DNA of 64,000 nucleotides from Alloprevotella sp. Lung230 (GCF_014385435.1 NZ_JACSUD010000004.1:103291-167290); one strand, 5' to 3'; counted from the stretch's first letter, positions 9,325 to 19,715 are shown. A program made the numbers and translations. Notes: generated by a model from the sequence alone, not told the origin.

Positions 9325-11070
9325 ATGACTAATTTTTTTCAGAAATACTTCCAAAAGCGTTTTGCCTTGTCGGAAAAAGGGGCAAAAGACTTGCAGCGAG
9401 GCATCTTCTTCTCCACTCTGCTCAACCTGGCCTTGATGCTGCCGCCCACCTATTTGTTTTTCTTCCTCATGGAGTACGTCGGCACGCAGCCCGCGCTGCA
9501 ACGACACACCCTCTGGTTCTACCTGCTCCTGGCGGCAGTGCTGGCCGTGGTGATGTTTCTGGTGGCACGATGGCAGTACGACAGCACCTACACCACCGTC
9601 TACACCGAAAGTGCACAGCGACGCATCAGCGTGGCCGAAAAACTGCGGCGTCTGCCGCTGGCCTTCTTCGGTGAGCGCAACCTCTCCGACCTCACCTCGA
9701 CCGTGATGGAAGACTGCACACAACTCGAACAGACCTTTTCCCATGCCGTCCCCCAACTGTTTGCCTCTGCTTTGAGTATGCTCGTCATTGCCGTCAGCCT
9801 CTTCTGCTACGACTGGCGACTGGCGGCAGCGCTCTTCTGGGTCGTTCCGCTTGCCCTTGCCATCCTCCTGCTCTCGAAGCATAGGCTCGACATTCTCTTC
9901 GACCGACACTATCACGTGAAGCGTGGAGTCACCGAACAGATACAAGAGGGATTGGAGTGCGTGCAGGAAATCAAGTCGTACAACGGCGAAGCGGCTTACT
10001 GCCGGAGCTTCGACCACCGTCTCCACCTTTACGAAAAAGGGCTCATCCGCGGCGAACTAGTGGTAGGCGTTTTGCTCAACCTCTCAATTATGTTGCTAAA
10101 ACTGGGTCTGCCCACGGTCATCCTCTTGGGAGCGTGGTTGCTGCAGCGCGGCGACATTTCGGTGTTCGTCTACATGGCTTTCCTCATCGTTTCGGCCATG
10201 GTCTACAATCCCGTTCAGGAGGTGTGCAACTATCTGGCCATCCTCACCTTCCTCGACGTGCGCATCAACCGCATGAAAGAGATTGAAGCCATGCCGGCGC
10301 AGGAAGGGAACAAGCCGGCCGAGATGGAGCACTACGACATCGAGTTTCGCAACGTCAGCTTCGCCTACGAAAGTCGGAAGCAGGTGCTGAACAACGTCTC
10401 TTTCATCGCCCGTCAGGGGGAGGTGACCGCTCTCGTTGGCCCATCGGGCGGAGGCAAAAGCACTACGGCCAAACTGGCAGCACGCTTCTGGGACATCGAC
10501 AGCGGGCAGATATTGCTCGGCGGCTGCGACATTGCCGATATAGAACCCGAAGCCTTACTGAAGCACTATGCCATCGTCTTCCAAGACGTGCTGCTCTTCA
10601 ATGCCTCCATTGCCGACAACATTCGCATCGGCCGACGCGATGCCACCGATGAGGAAGTGCACCGTGCAGCACAGTTGGCCCGATGCGACGACTTCATCAG
10701 CCGCATGCCGCAAGGCTACGACACCATCATCGGCGAAAACGGCGAAACGCTTTCGGGCGGCGAGCGCCAACGCATCTCCATCGCCCGTGCTCTGCTGAAG
10801 GACGCCTCCGTCATCCTCTTGGACGAAGCCACCGCCAGCCTCGATGCAGAAAACGAAACAAAGATACAAGCCGGGCTCTCCGAACTGGTGCGCGACAAGA
10901 CCGTCATCATCATTGCCCACCGCATGCGCACCGTGCGCAATGCCGACCACATCGTGGTGCTCGACGGCGGCACCATCGTTGAGCAAGGCACACCGGACGA
11001 ACTGATGGCGCTGAATGGCGAGTTCGCCCGAATGGTCGGCCTGCAACAGGACAATAGTTGCTCCCTCTGA
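9325..11070 (+). CDS. ABC exporter, fused permease/ATPase, second subunit
   Basis: 581 residues with the same layout as its upstream neighbour: membrane domain to about residue 320, then Walker A GPSGGGKST from 372, signature LSGGERQR at 476-483, Walker B VILLDEATASLD and an H-loop in IIAHRMRTVRNAD. It begins 52 bp after the first subunit, with a short hairpin-forming repeat in the gap. Both subunits keep complete catalytic motifs, so both nucleotide sites may be active. Likely exports a small molecule or takes up a siderophore in the manner of YbtPQ. The operon probably ends here, although no classic terminator is seen. Confidence 0.9.
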   Translation: MTNFFQKYFQKRFALSEKGAKDLQRGIFFSTLLNLALMLPPTYLFFFLMEYVGTQPALQRHTLWFYLLLAAVLAVVMFLVARWQYDSTYTTVYTESAQRRISVAEKLRRLPLAFFGERNLSDLTSTVMEDCTQLEQTFSHAVPQLFASALSMLVIAVSLFCYDWRLAAALFWVVPLALAILLLSKHRLDILFDRHYHVKRGVTEQIQEGLECVQEIKSYNGEAAYCRSFDHRLHLYEKGLIRGELVVGVLLNLSIMLLKLGLPTVILLGAWLLQRGDISVFVYMAFLIVSAMVYNPVQEVCNYLAILTFLDVRINRMKEIEAMPAQEGNKPAEMEHYDIEFRNVSFAYESRKQVLNNVSFIARQGEVTALVGPSGGGKSTTAKLAARFWDIDSGQILLGGCDIADIEPEALLKHYAIVFQDVLLFNASIADNIRIGRRDATDEEVHRAAQLARCDDFISRMPQGYDTIIGENGETLSGGERQRISIARALLKDASVILLDEATASLDAENETKIQAGLSELVRDKTVIIIAHRMRTVRNADHIVVLDGGTIVEQGTPDELMALNGEFARMVGLQQDNSCSL

Positions 11071-11165
11071 CATCGGTTGAGGACAAAAGAAAGGTTCATC
11101 CGACATTTGGAGTGATGCGGTTCTAAAAAAGAAGAAAACCGCTGTACAAATTGTATATTTGGATT

Positions 11166-11301
11166 GTCAGGGCATGTGCTACAAGGCTGCCGTCGTGGCA
11201 CAGCGCCGCCTGAAAGACCGCGTGGTCGGTTTCTCCATCTTGGTGTCCGATGCCACCGTCCTTTGGTCATGCAGGAGTTCAGCATCCGCACTGCTCGCTG
11301 A
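11166..11301 (+). pseudogene. Duplicated 3' fragment of the glycine-zipper lipoprotein gene
   Basis: This stretch encodes MCYKAAVVAQRRLKDRVVGF and the following SILVSDA, which repeats the C-terminal end of the lipoprotein gene at 28506-29171 almost base for base. A 4-base deletion (GCCGGCCGTCC there, ACCGTCC-like here) shifts the frame before the stop. No start or upstream part is present, so it is a dead fragment. It is joined directly to repeat element 1, in the same relation as the intact gene is to the half element at 28421-28473. This indicates that gene end and repeat were copied together. Confidence 0.85.
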
Positions 11302-11321
11302 GGCTCACGCTCCACGGACTG

Positions 11322-11694
11322 CTCGCGCGCGTATACATTATATAGTACGTGTTTTTTGCCTTCATTGCCTTCACCAGCACTCTAAGTTGTTGATATTCTC
11401 TTGTTTATGGGTGAAGGCAAAATAAAGAATTGCCTTCACCGCCATCCCTCTCACTTCGTGATTTTGGGTAAGACGGTGAAGGCAGTGAAGGCAAAAAACA
11501 CGACTTAATAGTGTGGTGCGTGCGCGTACGCGCGAGGAATGGGAGAGGAAGTCGGTGGGGATATGTACCATCGAGGAGGTTCCTTCCCATCGACACTCCC
11601 TTCTATGTCTCCTTTTCTCATACAGCACAAGTAGTCGATTCTACCTCAGAGGTAGTTTTACGCAGCTCAGAGGTAGATCCAACTACCTCTGAGT
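11322..11694 (-). repeat. Composite repeat element, copy 1 (full length)
   Basis: Read on the minus strand it comprises a 21-bp palindromic array (11694-11632), a conserved ~85-bp spacer, a left arm (about 11534-11475), a central hairpin GGTGAAGGCAA/TTGCCTTCACC (11410-11440) and a right arm (11375-11322) ending in GTATACGCGCGCG. The arms are imperfect inverted copies built on GTGAAGGCAGTGAAGGCAAA plus an ACACG...TATAGTGTATACGCGCG tail. The whole copy closely matches copy 3 in opposite orientation, and the 63-bp array is identical. It contains only short shadow frames and no transposase. The organisation is MITE-like. Confidence 0.85.
11632..11694. repeat. 21-bp palindromic tandem array, type A (3 units)
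   Basis: Three contiguous 21-bp units, each beginning GTAG and ending CTCAGAG or CTCTGAG (11632-11652, 11653-11673, 11674-11694). Their junctions form the palindromic core CTACCTCTGAGGTAG or close variants. The period equals two helical turns. Confidence 0.85.
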
Positions 11695-11701
11695 TTTTTT
11701 T

Positions 11702-11861
11702 GTGAGGGGAACGCTCGATATTCACCCGTGCGGCTCTGACAGCACAACACAATGTGTCAGCCGAGGTCTGCCATTTTGGCGCGTTGTCTGGGGCAGGACG
11801 GCTTTGGCAGAGTGTTTGCAATAGAAACCAACAAAATCATTATCACAAAAAAGTTACAGCA
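11702..11861 (+). promoter_or_regulatory. groES upstream region
   Basis: The 160 bp before groES contain an inverted repeat CTGACA (11736-11741) ... TGTCAG (11755-11760) and AGTGTTTG (11811-11818), a weak -7-like element. No CIRCE element (TTAGCACTC-N9-GAGTGCTAA) is present, so HrcA control is not supported. The true promoter cannot be fixed by eye. Confidence 0.35.
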
Positions 11862-12134
11862 ATGAATATCCAACCTCTTGCAGACCGCGTGCTCATCAAG
11901 CCCGCTCCTGCCGAAGAAAAGACTGTCGGCGGCATCATCATTCCTGACACCGCAAAAGAGAAACCCCTCCAAGGCGAAGTGCTCGCTGCAGGAAAGGGCA
12001 CGAAAGACGAAGAAATGGTGCTCAAAGCCGGCGACCAAGTGCTTTATGGCAAATATGCCGGTACGGAAGTCGAATTTGAGGGCGAGAAGTATCTCATCAT
12101 GCGTCAAAGCGACGTCCTCGCCATCCTCGGCTAA
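11862..12134 (+). CDS. groES: Co-chaperonin GroES
   Basis: 90-residue heptameric lid of the GroEL folding chamber, cytoplasmic. It starts [20 protein letters not shown], contains the mobile-loop sequence [20 protein letters not shown] and ends with [14 protein letters not shown], all conserved in GroES. The ATG at 11862 gives the exact family length; the longer upstream open frame is spurious. groEL follows after 72 bp in the same direction, forming the standard bicistronic heat-shock operon. Confidence 0.97.
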   Translation: MNIQPLADRVLIKPAPAEEKTVGGIIIPDTAKEKPLQGEVLAAGKGTKDEEMVLKAGDQVLYGKYAGTEVEFEGEKYLIMRQSDVLAILG

Positions 12135-13844
<1,710 letters not shown>

Positions 13845-13899
13845 GCCGACCTGCTCCTTTGAAAACCAAGGTGGCTTTTCCCACCCTTTATAAACGAAC

Positions 13900-13936
13900 C
13901 GCCCGAATGCTCAGCCGAGCATTCGGGCGTTTTTTT
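13900..13936 (+). terminator. Intrinsic terminator of groESL
   Basis: CGCCCGAATGCTC (13900-13912), loop AGCC-like, GAGCATTCGGGCG (13917-13929), followed by seven T residues. Confidence 0.9.
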
Positions 13937-13960
13937 GTGTGTCGATCTTCGGAAAAGGGG

Positions 13961-15280
13961 TTATGCAGGTGTCAGGGTCAGCGTGAGTATCTCGCCGGTA
14001 GCGGGTGTTACCGCAGCACGGTGGGCGATGGTTTCGCCAACGAGCCAAAGGATGCCGACCTCATCACACACCACGAGCGCACGGAGTTTGTCGATGCGCG
14101 AACGATGGCGGTCGGTCAGGTAATCGCTCACGAGTTTGCTGCCGCTCCGCATTCCATAGGGCGTAAAGCGGTCGGCCGGGAGAATGCGTCGCAAAGTTAG
14201 TTCACCGACAACGGCATGGGCGTCAATTGTGGCGATGTGGGGTGCGCGGGAGGGGTGAAACGGCGTCGGGCGAGGAACACGGTTTTGCTGTAAAACAGGG
14301 AGTGGTGCCAAATCGACCGAAAAGGGAAGTTGCGGGGCTGCATAGAGGGTGCTGAAAGCCGCTACTTCCAAACTGCCGCGGCTCACGGCCGCAAGATGGG
14401 TGCGCGAGTAGGCCGTTGCTCCTTCGCGGGCAGTGAGGAGAGCATCTACCGCCTCGGCTGAAAAGCCCAAGGGAGCGAGTTGTTCATACAGCCAAAGCCG
14501 TCCCACCTCCCCTTGTTCGCGGAGTGGCAGAAGGGGGTAGCGGGTCGTGCCGCCCTCGGTTCGGGGAGAAAAGAGGGACGTGAGTTGTTGCAGTCCGAGG
14601 GTGTAGACGGCTTCCGCGGCTTGCAGATGTTGTTGCGTTTGAAGTAAACCTTTCCGAACAGATGGATTGAGTTCCTGCAACAGCGGCAGCAGACGATGGC
14701 GCACAAAATTTCGGCGAAAGGTCGTGTCGGCATTGGTGAAGTCGTCCACGAAAGATTGCTTTTGTTGTGCGAGATAGTGCAGGATGTCGGAGCGGTTTAC
14801 TGCGAGCAGAGGACGCAGGATGTTGACGCCATTATCAAAACGCATCCCCGTAAGGCCACGAATACCGGTGCCGCGAATGAGGTTGAGCAAGAGAGTTTCG
14901 ATATTGTCGTCGGCATGATGCGCCACGGCCGTCGGTCGGTCGTGTTGAGCAAACCAAGTATAGCGCAATCGACGGGCGGCCATTTCAACGCTTTCCCCAG
15001 TGCGGCGGGCTTCGGCGAGGGTGTCGAAATGCTCTACCTCAAGCGGCACATTCCGCTCTTGACAGAGGCGGCGCACAAAGGCTTCGTCGCGATGGCTCTC
15101 CTCCCCGCGCAGGTGGAAGTTACAATGCAGGGCGGTGACAGGGACGCGCAGTTCCTGCAACACCAGGAGCAGCGCCACCGAGTCGGCGCCACCGCTCAGC
15201 GCACAAAAAAGCCCCTGCGTTTGTGCCGCTTTAAGATGAGGGGCAAACGTAAGGGCGATATTTTCTGCAAAAGGGGACAT
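13961..15280 (-). CDS. tilS: tRNA(Ile)-lysidine synthase
   Basis: Essential enzyme that converts C34 of the CAU-anticodon tRNA-Ile2 to lysidine using ATP and lysine, changing its decoding from AUG to AUA. 439 residues. The N-type ATP pyrophosphatase loop SGGADS is at 29-34, followed by the TilS-typical CNFHLRGEESHRDE and HHADDNIETLLLNLIRGTG stretches, with a C-terminal substrate-binding domain ending near TPATGEILTLTLTP. It is the last gene of the leftward tdk operon, starting 15 bp after the radical SAM gene ends. Confidence 0.93.
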   Translation of the reverse strand: MSPFAENIALTFAPHLKAAQTQGLFCALSGGADSVALLLVLQELRVPVTALHCNFHLRGEESHRDEAFVRRLCQERNVPLEVEHFDTLAEARRTGESVEMAARRLRYTWFAQHDRPTAVAHHADDNIETLLLNLIRGTGIRGLTGMRFDNGVNILRPLLAVNRSDILHYLAQQKQSFVDDFTNADTTFRRNFVRHRLLPLLQELNPSVRKGLLQTQQHLQAAEAVYTLGLQQLTSLFSPRTEGGTTRYPLLPLREQGEVGRLWLYEQLAPLGFSAEAVDALLTAREGATAYSRTHLAAVSRGSLEVAAFSTLYAAPQLPFSVDLAPLPVLQQNRVPRPTPFHPSRAPHIATIDAHAVVGELTLRRILPADRFTPYGMRSGSKLVSDYLTDRHRSRIDKLRALVVCDEVGILWLVGETIAHRAAVTPATGEILTLTLTPA

Positions 15281-15295
15281 AAGCGCAAAAAGAGG

Positions 15296-16072
15296 TTAGT
15301 AAGACACCGAACAAGGCATGCCGAGGGCGCGCACTCGCTCGGCAATGGCATCGAGTGTGGCGGGCGGTGTTTTGCAGAGATGTTTTGCCGGTGTTTCGCG
15401 GTCGATGGTGTAGACATAGACCTGTTCGGGCTGAATGCGACGAAGAGCATCGAGCCACGGCAGGAGGTAGCGTTCGGTGGAGTTGTCAAAAGTTTTCCCT
15501 TCAAATTCGCCCGTCAGAAAGATGGTTTGTATCTGCACCTTTCCGTTGAAAGTGCACAGCGTCTCAATGAGTTGCTCCACATCGTAAGCGCCGACAGGTC
15601 GATCGACGAGCCGGATAAATTCGGCATCGACGGTGTCGAGTTTGAGAATGTTGTTGTCCACACGCATCAGAGCTTCCCGCACAGCAGGACGATGGCTGAA
15701 AGTGGCATTGCTCAACACACTCACTTTGGCCAAAGGAAAATAGCGGTCGCGCAGGGCGAGGGTATCGTCGATGACGGCCGCAAAATCGGGATGCAGCGTA
15801 GGTTCACCATTGCCGGCAAAAGTGATGACGTCAAGCGGTTTTCCTGCGCTGTGCATCTCTCGGAGGGTTTCGGCCAAGGCATCGGTCACCATTTGGCGCG
15901 TAGGAATGGGGGAGCGAGTGCGCCCCGCAGCATTGAAACCGCATTCGCAGTAGATGCAATCGAAAGTGCAGAGTTTCCCATCGGCAGGAAGGAGATTGAC
16001 GCCCAACGATACCCCCAACCGCCGACTGTGAACCGGACCGAAGATGGGAGCAGGGAAGAGAATGGTGGACAT
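15296..16072 (-). CDS. Radical SAM protein (COG0731-like Fe-S oxidoreductase)
   Basis: 258 residues. The radical SAM cluster motif CxxxCxxC is visible as C35-T-F-D-C39-I-Y-C42, preceded by SRRLGVSLGVNLLP and followed by GNGEPTLHP, the glycine-rich SAM-binding segment. This combination is characteristic of the COG0731 group, which includes uncharacterised bacterial relatives of wybutosine-synthesis enzymes. No extra Fe-S or RNA-binding domain is seen, so the substrate is unknown. It is translationally close to its neighbours (4 bp after the hypothetical gene, 15 bp before tilS), which hints at a tRNA or nucleotide-related role, but that is inference. Confidence 0.88.
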   Translation of the reverse strand: MSTILFPAPIFGPVHSRRLGVSLGVNLLPADGKLCTFDCIYCECGFNAAGRTRSPIPTRQMVTDALAETLREMHSAGKPLDVITFAGNGEPTLHPDFAAVIDDTLALRDRYFPLAKVSVLSNATFSHRPAVREALMRVDNNILKLDTVDAEFIRLVDRPVGAYDVEQLIETLCTFNGKVQIQTIFLTGEFEGKTFDNSTERYLLPWLDALRRIQPEQVYVYTIDRETPAKHLCKTPPATLDAIAERVRALGMPCSVSY

Positions 16073-16076
16073 GATG

Positions 16077-16742
16077 CTATTGTGGGAAATAGATGAAAAG
16101 TTTGGAGAGCGAGGCCGGATCTTTCCAACTCCACCAACGATCGTTCATCAAGTTCTTGAAGGCTTCTTTCATTTCAGGGAGCACTTCTTTCTTGATACGG
16201 CGTTCGCGGGCTTCGACCACGCGCCCTTTGAGCATAAAGTAATACTCTTGTTTGAGGGGATAACCATGGTTGTCGAGCTGTTCAGCACCGGACAAGTCCA
16301 TCAGTTGGTTGAGTCCAAAGCCGGCCATGTCGATTTCAAAGAAAGGCAAATCACTGCCACCTCCGGTTTGTGCTTTGTAGCGCTGCATGTCGATGGTGGT
16401 AACGCAGAGGAGGAGGTTTTGCCCTTGTTGAGCAATCACCCGTCCCATCGCCACGTCGTTTACTTTCATGTAGCGAATGCTGTCGAACTCAACGCCCACG
16501 ATGCTCTTATTGACGGCCTGATAGACTTTGTTGTCTTTTTCGTCGAGATAGCAAAGCGCCGCGTTTTTGTAAAGGATATTGGCTTTGGCCTTCACCCGCC
16601 GATTGAAAGTTTGCAATACCTTGGCGTTGCGAAATTCGGGGAAGAGCAGTTGGCTGTGGGCACGCAGCTCTTCTTGTTGCTGTTGTGCGGCAAGGGGAAG
16701 CAGGGAGAAAGCGGCCAAAAGGAGAAGAAAAATGGGCTTCAT
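16077..16742 (-). CDS. Conserved hypothetical exported protein
   Basis: 221 residues beginning MKPIFLLLLAAFSLLPLAAQ, a clear signal peptide with cleavage after AAA or LAAQ. The mature part is rich in charged residues and contains NRRVKAKANILYKNAALCYL and a C-terminal WWSWKDPASLSKLFIYFPQ. No known domain is recognised; the pattern is typical of Bacteroidales-only proteins. It starts 2 bp after tdk, so it belongs to the tdk operon. The start is fixed by the signal peptide; the longer frame upstream overlaps tdk. Confidence 0.75.
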   Translation of the reverse strand: MKPIFLLLLAAFSLLPLAAQQQQEELRAHSQLLFPEFRNAKVLQTFNRRVKAKANILYKNAALCYLDEKDNKVYQAVNKSIVGVEFDSIRYMKVNDVAMGRVIAQQGQNLLLCVTTIDMQRYKAQTGGGSDLPFFEIDMAGFGLNQLMDLSGAEQLDNHGYPLKQEYYFMLKGRVVEARERRIKKEVLPEMKEAFKNLMNDRWWSWKDPASLSKLFIYFPQ

Positions 16743-16744
16743 GA

Positions 16745-17308
16745 CTATTGCGTTTTGTTGTAGCACTGCCGACAGAGAGGTTCGTACTCTTGCAGTTCGC
16801 CGAGCATCACTTGTTTGTCTCCCTCCACGATGCGGTGGCTGACATGGGCAAGATTGCCGCAGCGGACGCAGATGGCGTGCACCTTCGTGACATCTTCGGC
16901 AATGGCGCACAAAGCCGGCATCGGACCGAAAGGCACACCTTTGAAATCCATGTCGAGCCCGGCAATGATGATGCGCTTGCCCCGATTGGCCAAAGTGTTG
17001 CACACCTCCACCAGCCCTTCGTCGAAAAATTGCGCCTCGTCTATGCCTATCACATCGGCTTCAGTGGCCATCAACAGAATGCTCTGACTGGATTCGACGG
17101 GTGTTGAAGCCACGGAATTACTGTCGTGCGAAACGACATCTTCTTCGCTGTAGCGCGTGTCAATCATCGGTTTGTAGATTTCCACTTTTTGCTGCGCAAT
17201 GCGAGCGCGGTTGAGGCGGCGGATGAGTTCTTCAGTTTTCCCGGAAAACATACTGCCGCAAATCACTTCAATGCGGCCCTGACGGGGAAAATGTTCGTTG
17301 TAAGGCAT
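16745..17308 (-). CDS. tdk: Thymidine kinase
   Basis: Type II thymidine kinase of the nucleotide salvage pathway, phosphorylating thymidine to TMP. With start ATG 17308 ([10 protein letters not shown]) it is 187 residues; an alternative ATG at 17335 would add nine. Walker A GSMFSGKT lies at 18-25, the lasso/catalytic [10 protein letters not shown] near 93, and two zinc-binding CxxC pairs (CVRC and CRQC) occur in the C-terminal part. It is the first gene of a leftward operon with the exported hypothetical, the radical SAM gene and tilS. Confidence 0.95.
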   Translation of the reverse strand: MPYNEHFPRQGRIEVICGSMFSGKTEELIRRLNRARIAQQKVEIYKPMIDTRYSEEDVVSHDSNSVASTPVESSQSILLMATEADVIGIDEAQFFDEGLVEVCNTLANRGKRIIIAGLDMDFKGVPFGPMPALCAIAEDVTKVHAICVRCGNLAHVSHRIVEGDKQVMLGELQEYEPLCRQCYNKTQ

Positions 17309-17332
17309 AAATAAGGGAGATGGTTTCAACAG

Positions 17333-17364
17333 CAAAAGTAGTACTTTTTTTTGGTTGTGCCAAA
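17333..17364 (-). promoter_or_regulatory. Promoter of the tdk operon
   Basis: Minus-strand TTTG (17364-17361), 20 bp, TACTTTTG (17340-17333); consensus Bacteroidota promoter 25 bp upstream of the tdk start. Confidence 0.75.
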
Positions 17365-17381
17365 TGAAATACCTATCTTCG
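17350..17381 (+). promoter_or_regulatory. Candidate menA promoter adjacent to the start codon
   Basis: Plus-strand TTTG (17350-17353), 20 bp, TATCTTCG (17374-17381; one mismatch to TAnnTTTG). Only four bases separate it from the menA ATG, implying an almost leaderless mRNA. It overlaps the divergent tdk promoter. Confidence 0.45.
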
Positions 17382-17385
17382 CTTT

Positions 17386-18324
17386 ATGAACAATGTACAA
17401 CCGAACTCTTGGCGAGCCTGGTGGCTGGCGGCACGTCCGAAAACACTCTCGGGCGCGTTGGTGCCGGTGGCAACGGCAGCAGCCTTGGCCTATCATACCT
17501 CCCCTCTGCTGCGTCACGCTTGGCTGGCGGGAGCCTTCTGCGCCCTCTTCGCCGGAGGAATGCAGGTGGCCTCCAACTTCATCAACGACCTGATAGATTT
17601 CGAGCGCGGCACCGACCGCGCCGACCGCCTCGGTCCAGAACGCGCCTGCCAACAAGGATGGATTTCTCCAAGGGCTATGCGTTGGGGTATTGTGGTCGTA
17701 CTGACACTGGCCGGCATCGTTGGCTTGGGGCTTTTGGCTGTTGTGTGGGAGCAAACCCCACTCCCCAAACCACAACTGGCGATGGCGCTGCTCGGAATCG
17801 GTGTGGCCTGCATGGCCGGAGCCTTTCTCTACACCACTCTGTTCAGCCGCTTGGGACTGGGCGATGTCATGGTGCTGCTCTTCTTTGGTCTTGTGCCGGT
17901 GTGCGGCACGTTTTTCGCCTTGACCGGCACCCTTTCGTGGGCGACCCTATGGCTGGGACTGAGCATCGGCTGTGTGGTCGACACGCTGCTGGCAGTGAAC
18001 AATTTTCGCGACCGCGACACCGACCGTGCCGTAGGCAAGCGCACGTTGGTGGTGGTGCTCGGTGAGTGTGGCGGGCGAGGGCTCTATCTGGCAGTCGGCT
18101 GTTGCGGAGCGTTCTTGATGGCTGTTGCGGACGCCTCTCTTCATCAACGTCTCAGCGTTTTGACGCTTTGCATGTTGCCCTATTTGTTCTTCCATTTCCT
18201 CACTTGGCGTAAGATGTGCCGCATTGGACGCGGCCGCGAGCTCAATCTCATTCTGGGAGAAACGTCTCGCAATATGCTGCTCTTCGCCCTCCTCACCCTC
18301 CTCGGATTGTGGGGAAGTGCCTGA
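17386..18324 (+). CDS. menA: 1,4-dihydroxy-2-naphthoate polyprenyltransferase
   Basis: Inner-membrane UbiA-family prenyltransferase that attaches the polyprenyl tail to DHNA in menaquinone synthesis. 312 residues, about eight or nine membrane helices. The N-terminal SWRAWWLAARPKTLSGALVPV segment is characteristic of MenA. The first Asp-rich motif NDLIDFERGTD lies near residue 63 and the second, NNFRDRDTD, near 205. Complete. It is divergent from tdk and convergent with ddh; a bidirectional terminator follows at 18356-18394. Confidence 0.93.
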   Translation: MNNVQPNSWRAWWLAARPKTLSGALVPVATAAALAYHTSPLLRHAWLAGAFCALFAGGMQVASNFINDLIDFERGTDRADRLGPERACQQGWISPRAMRWGIVVVLTLAGIVGLGLLAVVWEQTPLPKPQLAMALLGIGVACMAGAFLYTTLFSRLGLGDVMVLLFFGLVPVCGTFFALTGTLSWATLWLGLSIGCVVDTLLAVNNFRDRDTDRAVGKRTLVVVLGECGGRGLYLAVGCCGAFLMAVADASLHQRLSVLTLCMLPYLFFHFLTWRKMCRIGRGRELNLILGETSRNMLLFALLTLLGLWGSA

Positions 18325-18355
18325 ATCTCAACAAGAATAGCTCTCACCACAAAAA

Positions 18356-18394
18356 ATACCCTGTCGTACGATGCCATTTCGCACGACAGGGTAT
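18356..18394. terminator. Bidirectional terminator between menA and ddh
   Basis: ATACCCTGTCGT (18356-18367) pairs with ACGACAGGGTAT (18383-18394), with A-rich sequence on the left and T-rich sequence (TTTTCTT) on the right, serving both convergent genes. Confidence 0.85.
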
Positions 18395-18421
18395 TTTCTT
18401 TATGCAAGAGAGAGAGAAAAC

Positions 18422-19324
18422 TTACACCAAGTGAGCAATCAAAGTCTCACGATCGCCGGGAAGATAGTCGATGACGGGAATTTCAATCATCGTGTAAGCG
18501 CCCGGTTGCTGCTTCATGGAAGCGCGGGCCACATTCACCAGCACTTGGGCGGTCAGCGCCGGATTGTTGATTTTCATGTTGAACTCAAAGAGCTGGTTGT
18601 GCGTCTTGCCCGAAACGCCCTTGCGCGTCAAGTTCACCCCATGCCCCACATCATTGAGTTCGGCCACGCAGGGCACTTGCTGCACGTGGGTTTCGTCGTT
18701 CACAAAGTAGGCATCGGCCTTGATGGCAGCCTCCACCGCTTTGAAGTCGGCCCCTTCTTCCAGTTCTACGTACACCATACGGCGATGGATGCTGGTGCCC
18801 AAGGGAATGGTCATCGAGAGGGCATCGCGCACCCCTTCGATGGCGCGCACCGCCACGGAGTGTCCCATCGAGCGACCGGGGCCGAAGTTGGTGTAGCTCA
18901 CGCCTTCGGGAGCGAGACTTTGCATCAGTGTGCGCACCACAGAGTCCGAACCGGGGTCCCAACCTGCCGAAACGACACTCACCGCACCGTGCTTCTTGGC
19001 TTCGGCATCGAGCGAACGGCGCAAATCGACAATCTTCGTGTGGATGTCAAACGAGTCGACGGTGTTGATGCCCAGTGCCAGGCACTTCTTGGCATATTCT
19101 TCCACTTTGCGAGTGGGGGTAGCCAAGATGGCCACATCCACATCTTTCAACTCGGCAATATCTTTTACCACCGGATAGGCAGCGAGTTCAGAGGGCAAAT
19201 TTTCTGCACCGGCACGGCGTACAACGCCCGCACATTCAAAGTCGGCAGCTGCTTCAATGGCTTCAAGTGCATAGCGGCCGATGTTACCATAGCCTACGAT
19301 GGCAGCGCGAATTTTCTTTTCCAT
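18422..19324 (-). CDS. ddh: meso-Diaminopimelate dehydrogenase
   Basis: NADPH-dependent enzyme that makes meso-diaminopimelate directly from tetrahydrodipicolinate, for lysine and peptidoglycan. 300 residues. N-terminal Rossmann motif VGYGNIGRYALEAI; substrate-binding DSFDIH, SAGWDPGSDSVVR and GPGRSMGHSVAVRAIEGV segments are diagnostic for Ddh as opposed to DapB. Length matches the family (about 300-325). Monocistronic, with a consensus promoter at 19441-19471. Confidence 0.96.
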   Translation of the reverse strand: MEKKIRAAIVGYGNIGRYALEAIEAAADFECAGVVRRAGAENLPSELAAYPVVKDIAELKDVDVAILATPTRKVEEYAKKCLALGINTVDSFDIHTKIVDLRRSLDAEAKKHGAVSVVSAGWDPGSDSVVRTLMQSLAPEGVSYTNFGPGRSMGHSVAVRAIEGVRDALSMTIPLGTSIHRRMVYVELEEGADFKAVEAAIKADAYFVNDETHVQQVPCVAELNDVGHGVNLTRKGVSGKTHNQLFEFNMKINNPALTAQVLVNVARASMKQQPGAYTMIEIPVIDYLPGDRETLIAHLV

Positions 19325-19440
19325 AAAAAGGACGGATTTGAGTTGTTTTTAAGTAAGTTGTCGTCCATTCGTAGAGGAGAAATGCGAACTTTTGAGCGTC
19401 AAAGCTCCCCTTTCATAGATTTCCTCTCGAACTTCGGATG

Positions 19441-19471
19441 CAAAAGTAGCAATTAGTCAGTCTCTGACAAA
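19441..19471 (-). promoter_or_regulatory. Promoter of ddh
   Basis: Minus-strand TTTG (19471-19468), 19 bp, TACTTTTG (19448-19441). It gives a leader of about 110 nt. Confidence 0.75.
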
Positions 19472-19631
19472 GGAAGAGTGGAATTTTAGTCTAATTTAGT
19501 TTTACGCCGATTTTGAAAGCCCCCCTATTTATAGATAGACATCTCACCGACGAAATCAGCCACAAGGCCTTGGATTTAACACAACTTTAACACTCACCAT
19601 CTGTCCCTGCACGCCGAGATAGACACACTTG

Positions 19632-19715
19632 CCTCAGAGATAAATCCGACTACCTCTGAACTAAATTCATCTACCTCAGAGATAGTTCAAACTACCTCTG
19701 AGAAAAATCATCCCC
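19632..19715. repeat. 21-bp palindromic tandem array, type A (4 units)
   Basis: Units at 19632-19652, 19653-19673, 19674-19694 and 19695-19715, each beginning CCTCAGAG or CCTCTGA; consecutive units join through CTACCTC. The first three are clear and the fourth is degenerate at its end. Confidence 0.8.

Noticed and set aside
11632..11694. Possible CRISPR array
   Set aside because: Units are contiguous, palindromic and 21 bp long with no spacers, and no cas genes are present; the same applies to the arrays at 19632, 25479, 41745, 50781 and 59408.
11618..11821. Short frames in the repeats giving a heptad SEV-type peptide (also near 25350-25554)
   Set aside because: Three 21-bp units translate as seven-residue repeats, but equivalent frames at 19632 and 50781 contain stops and there is no conserved start. 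The DNA palindrome, not a peptide, is conserved.
11702..11861. CIRCE operator before groES
   Set aside because: No TTAGCACTC-N9-GAGTGCTAA-like sequence; only a 6-bp inverted repeat is present.
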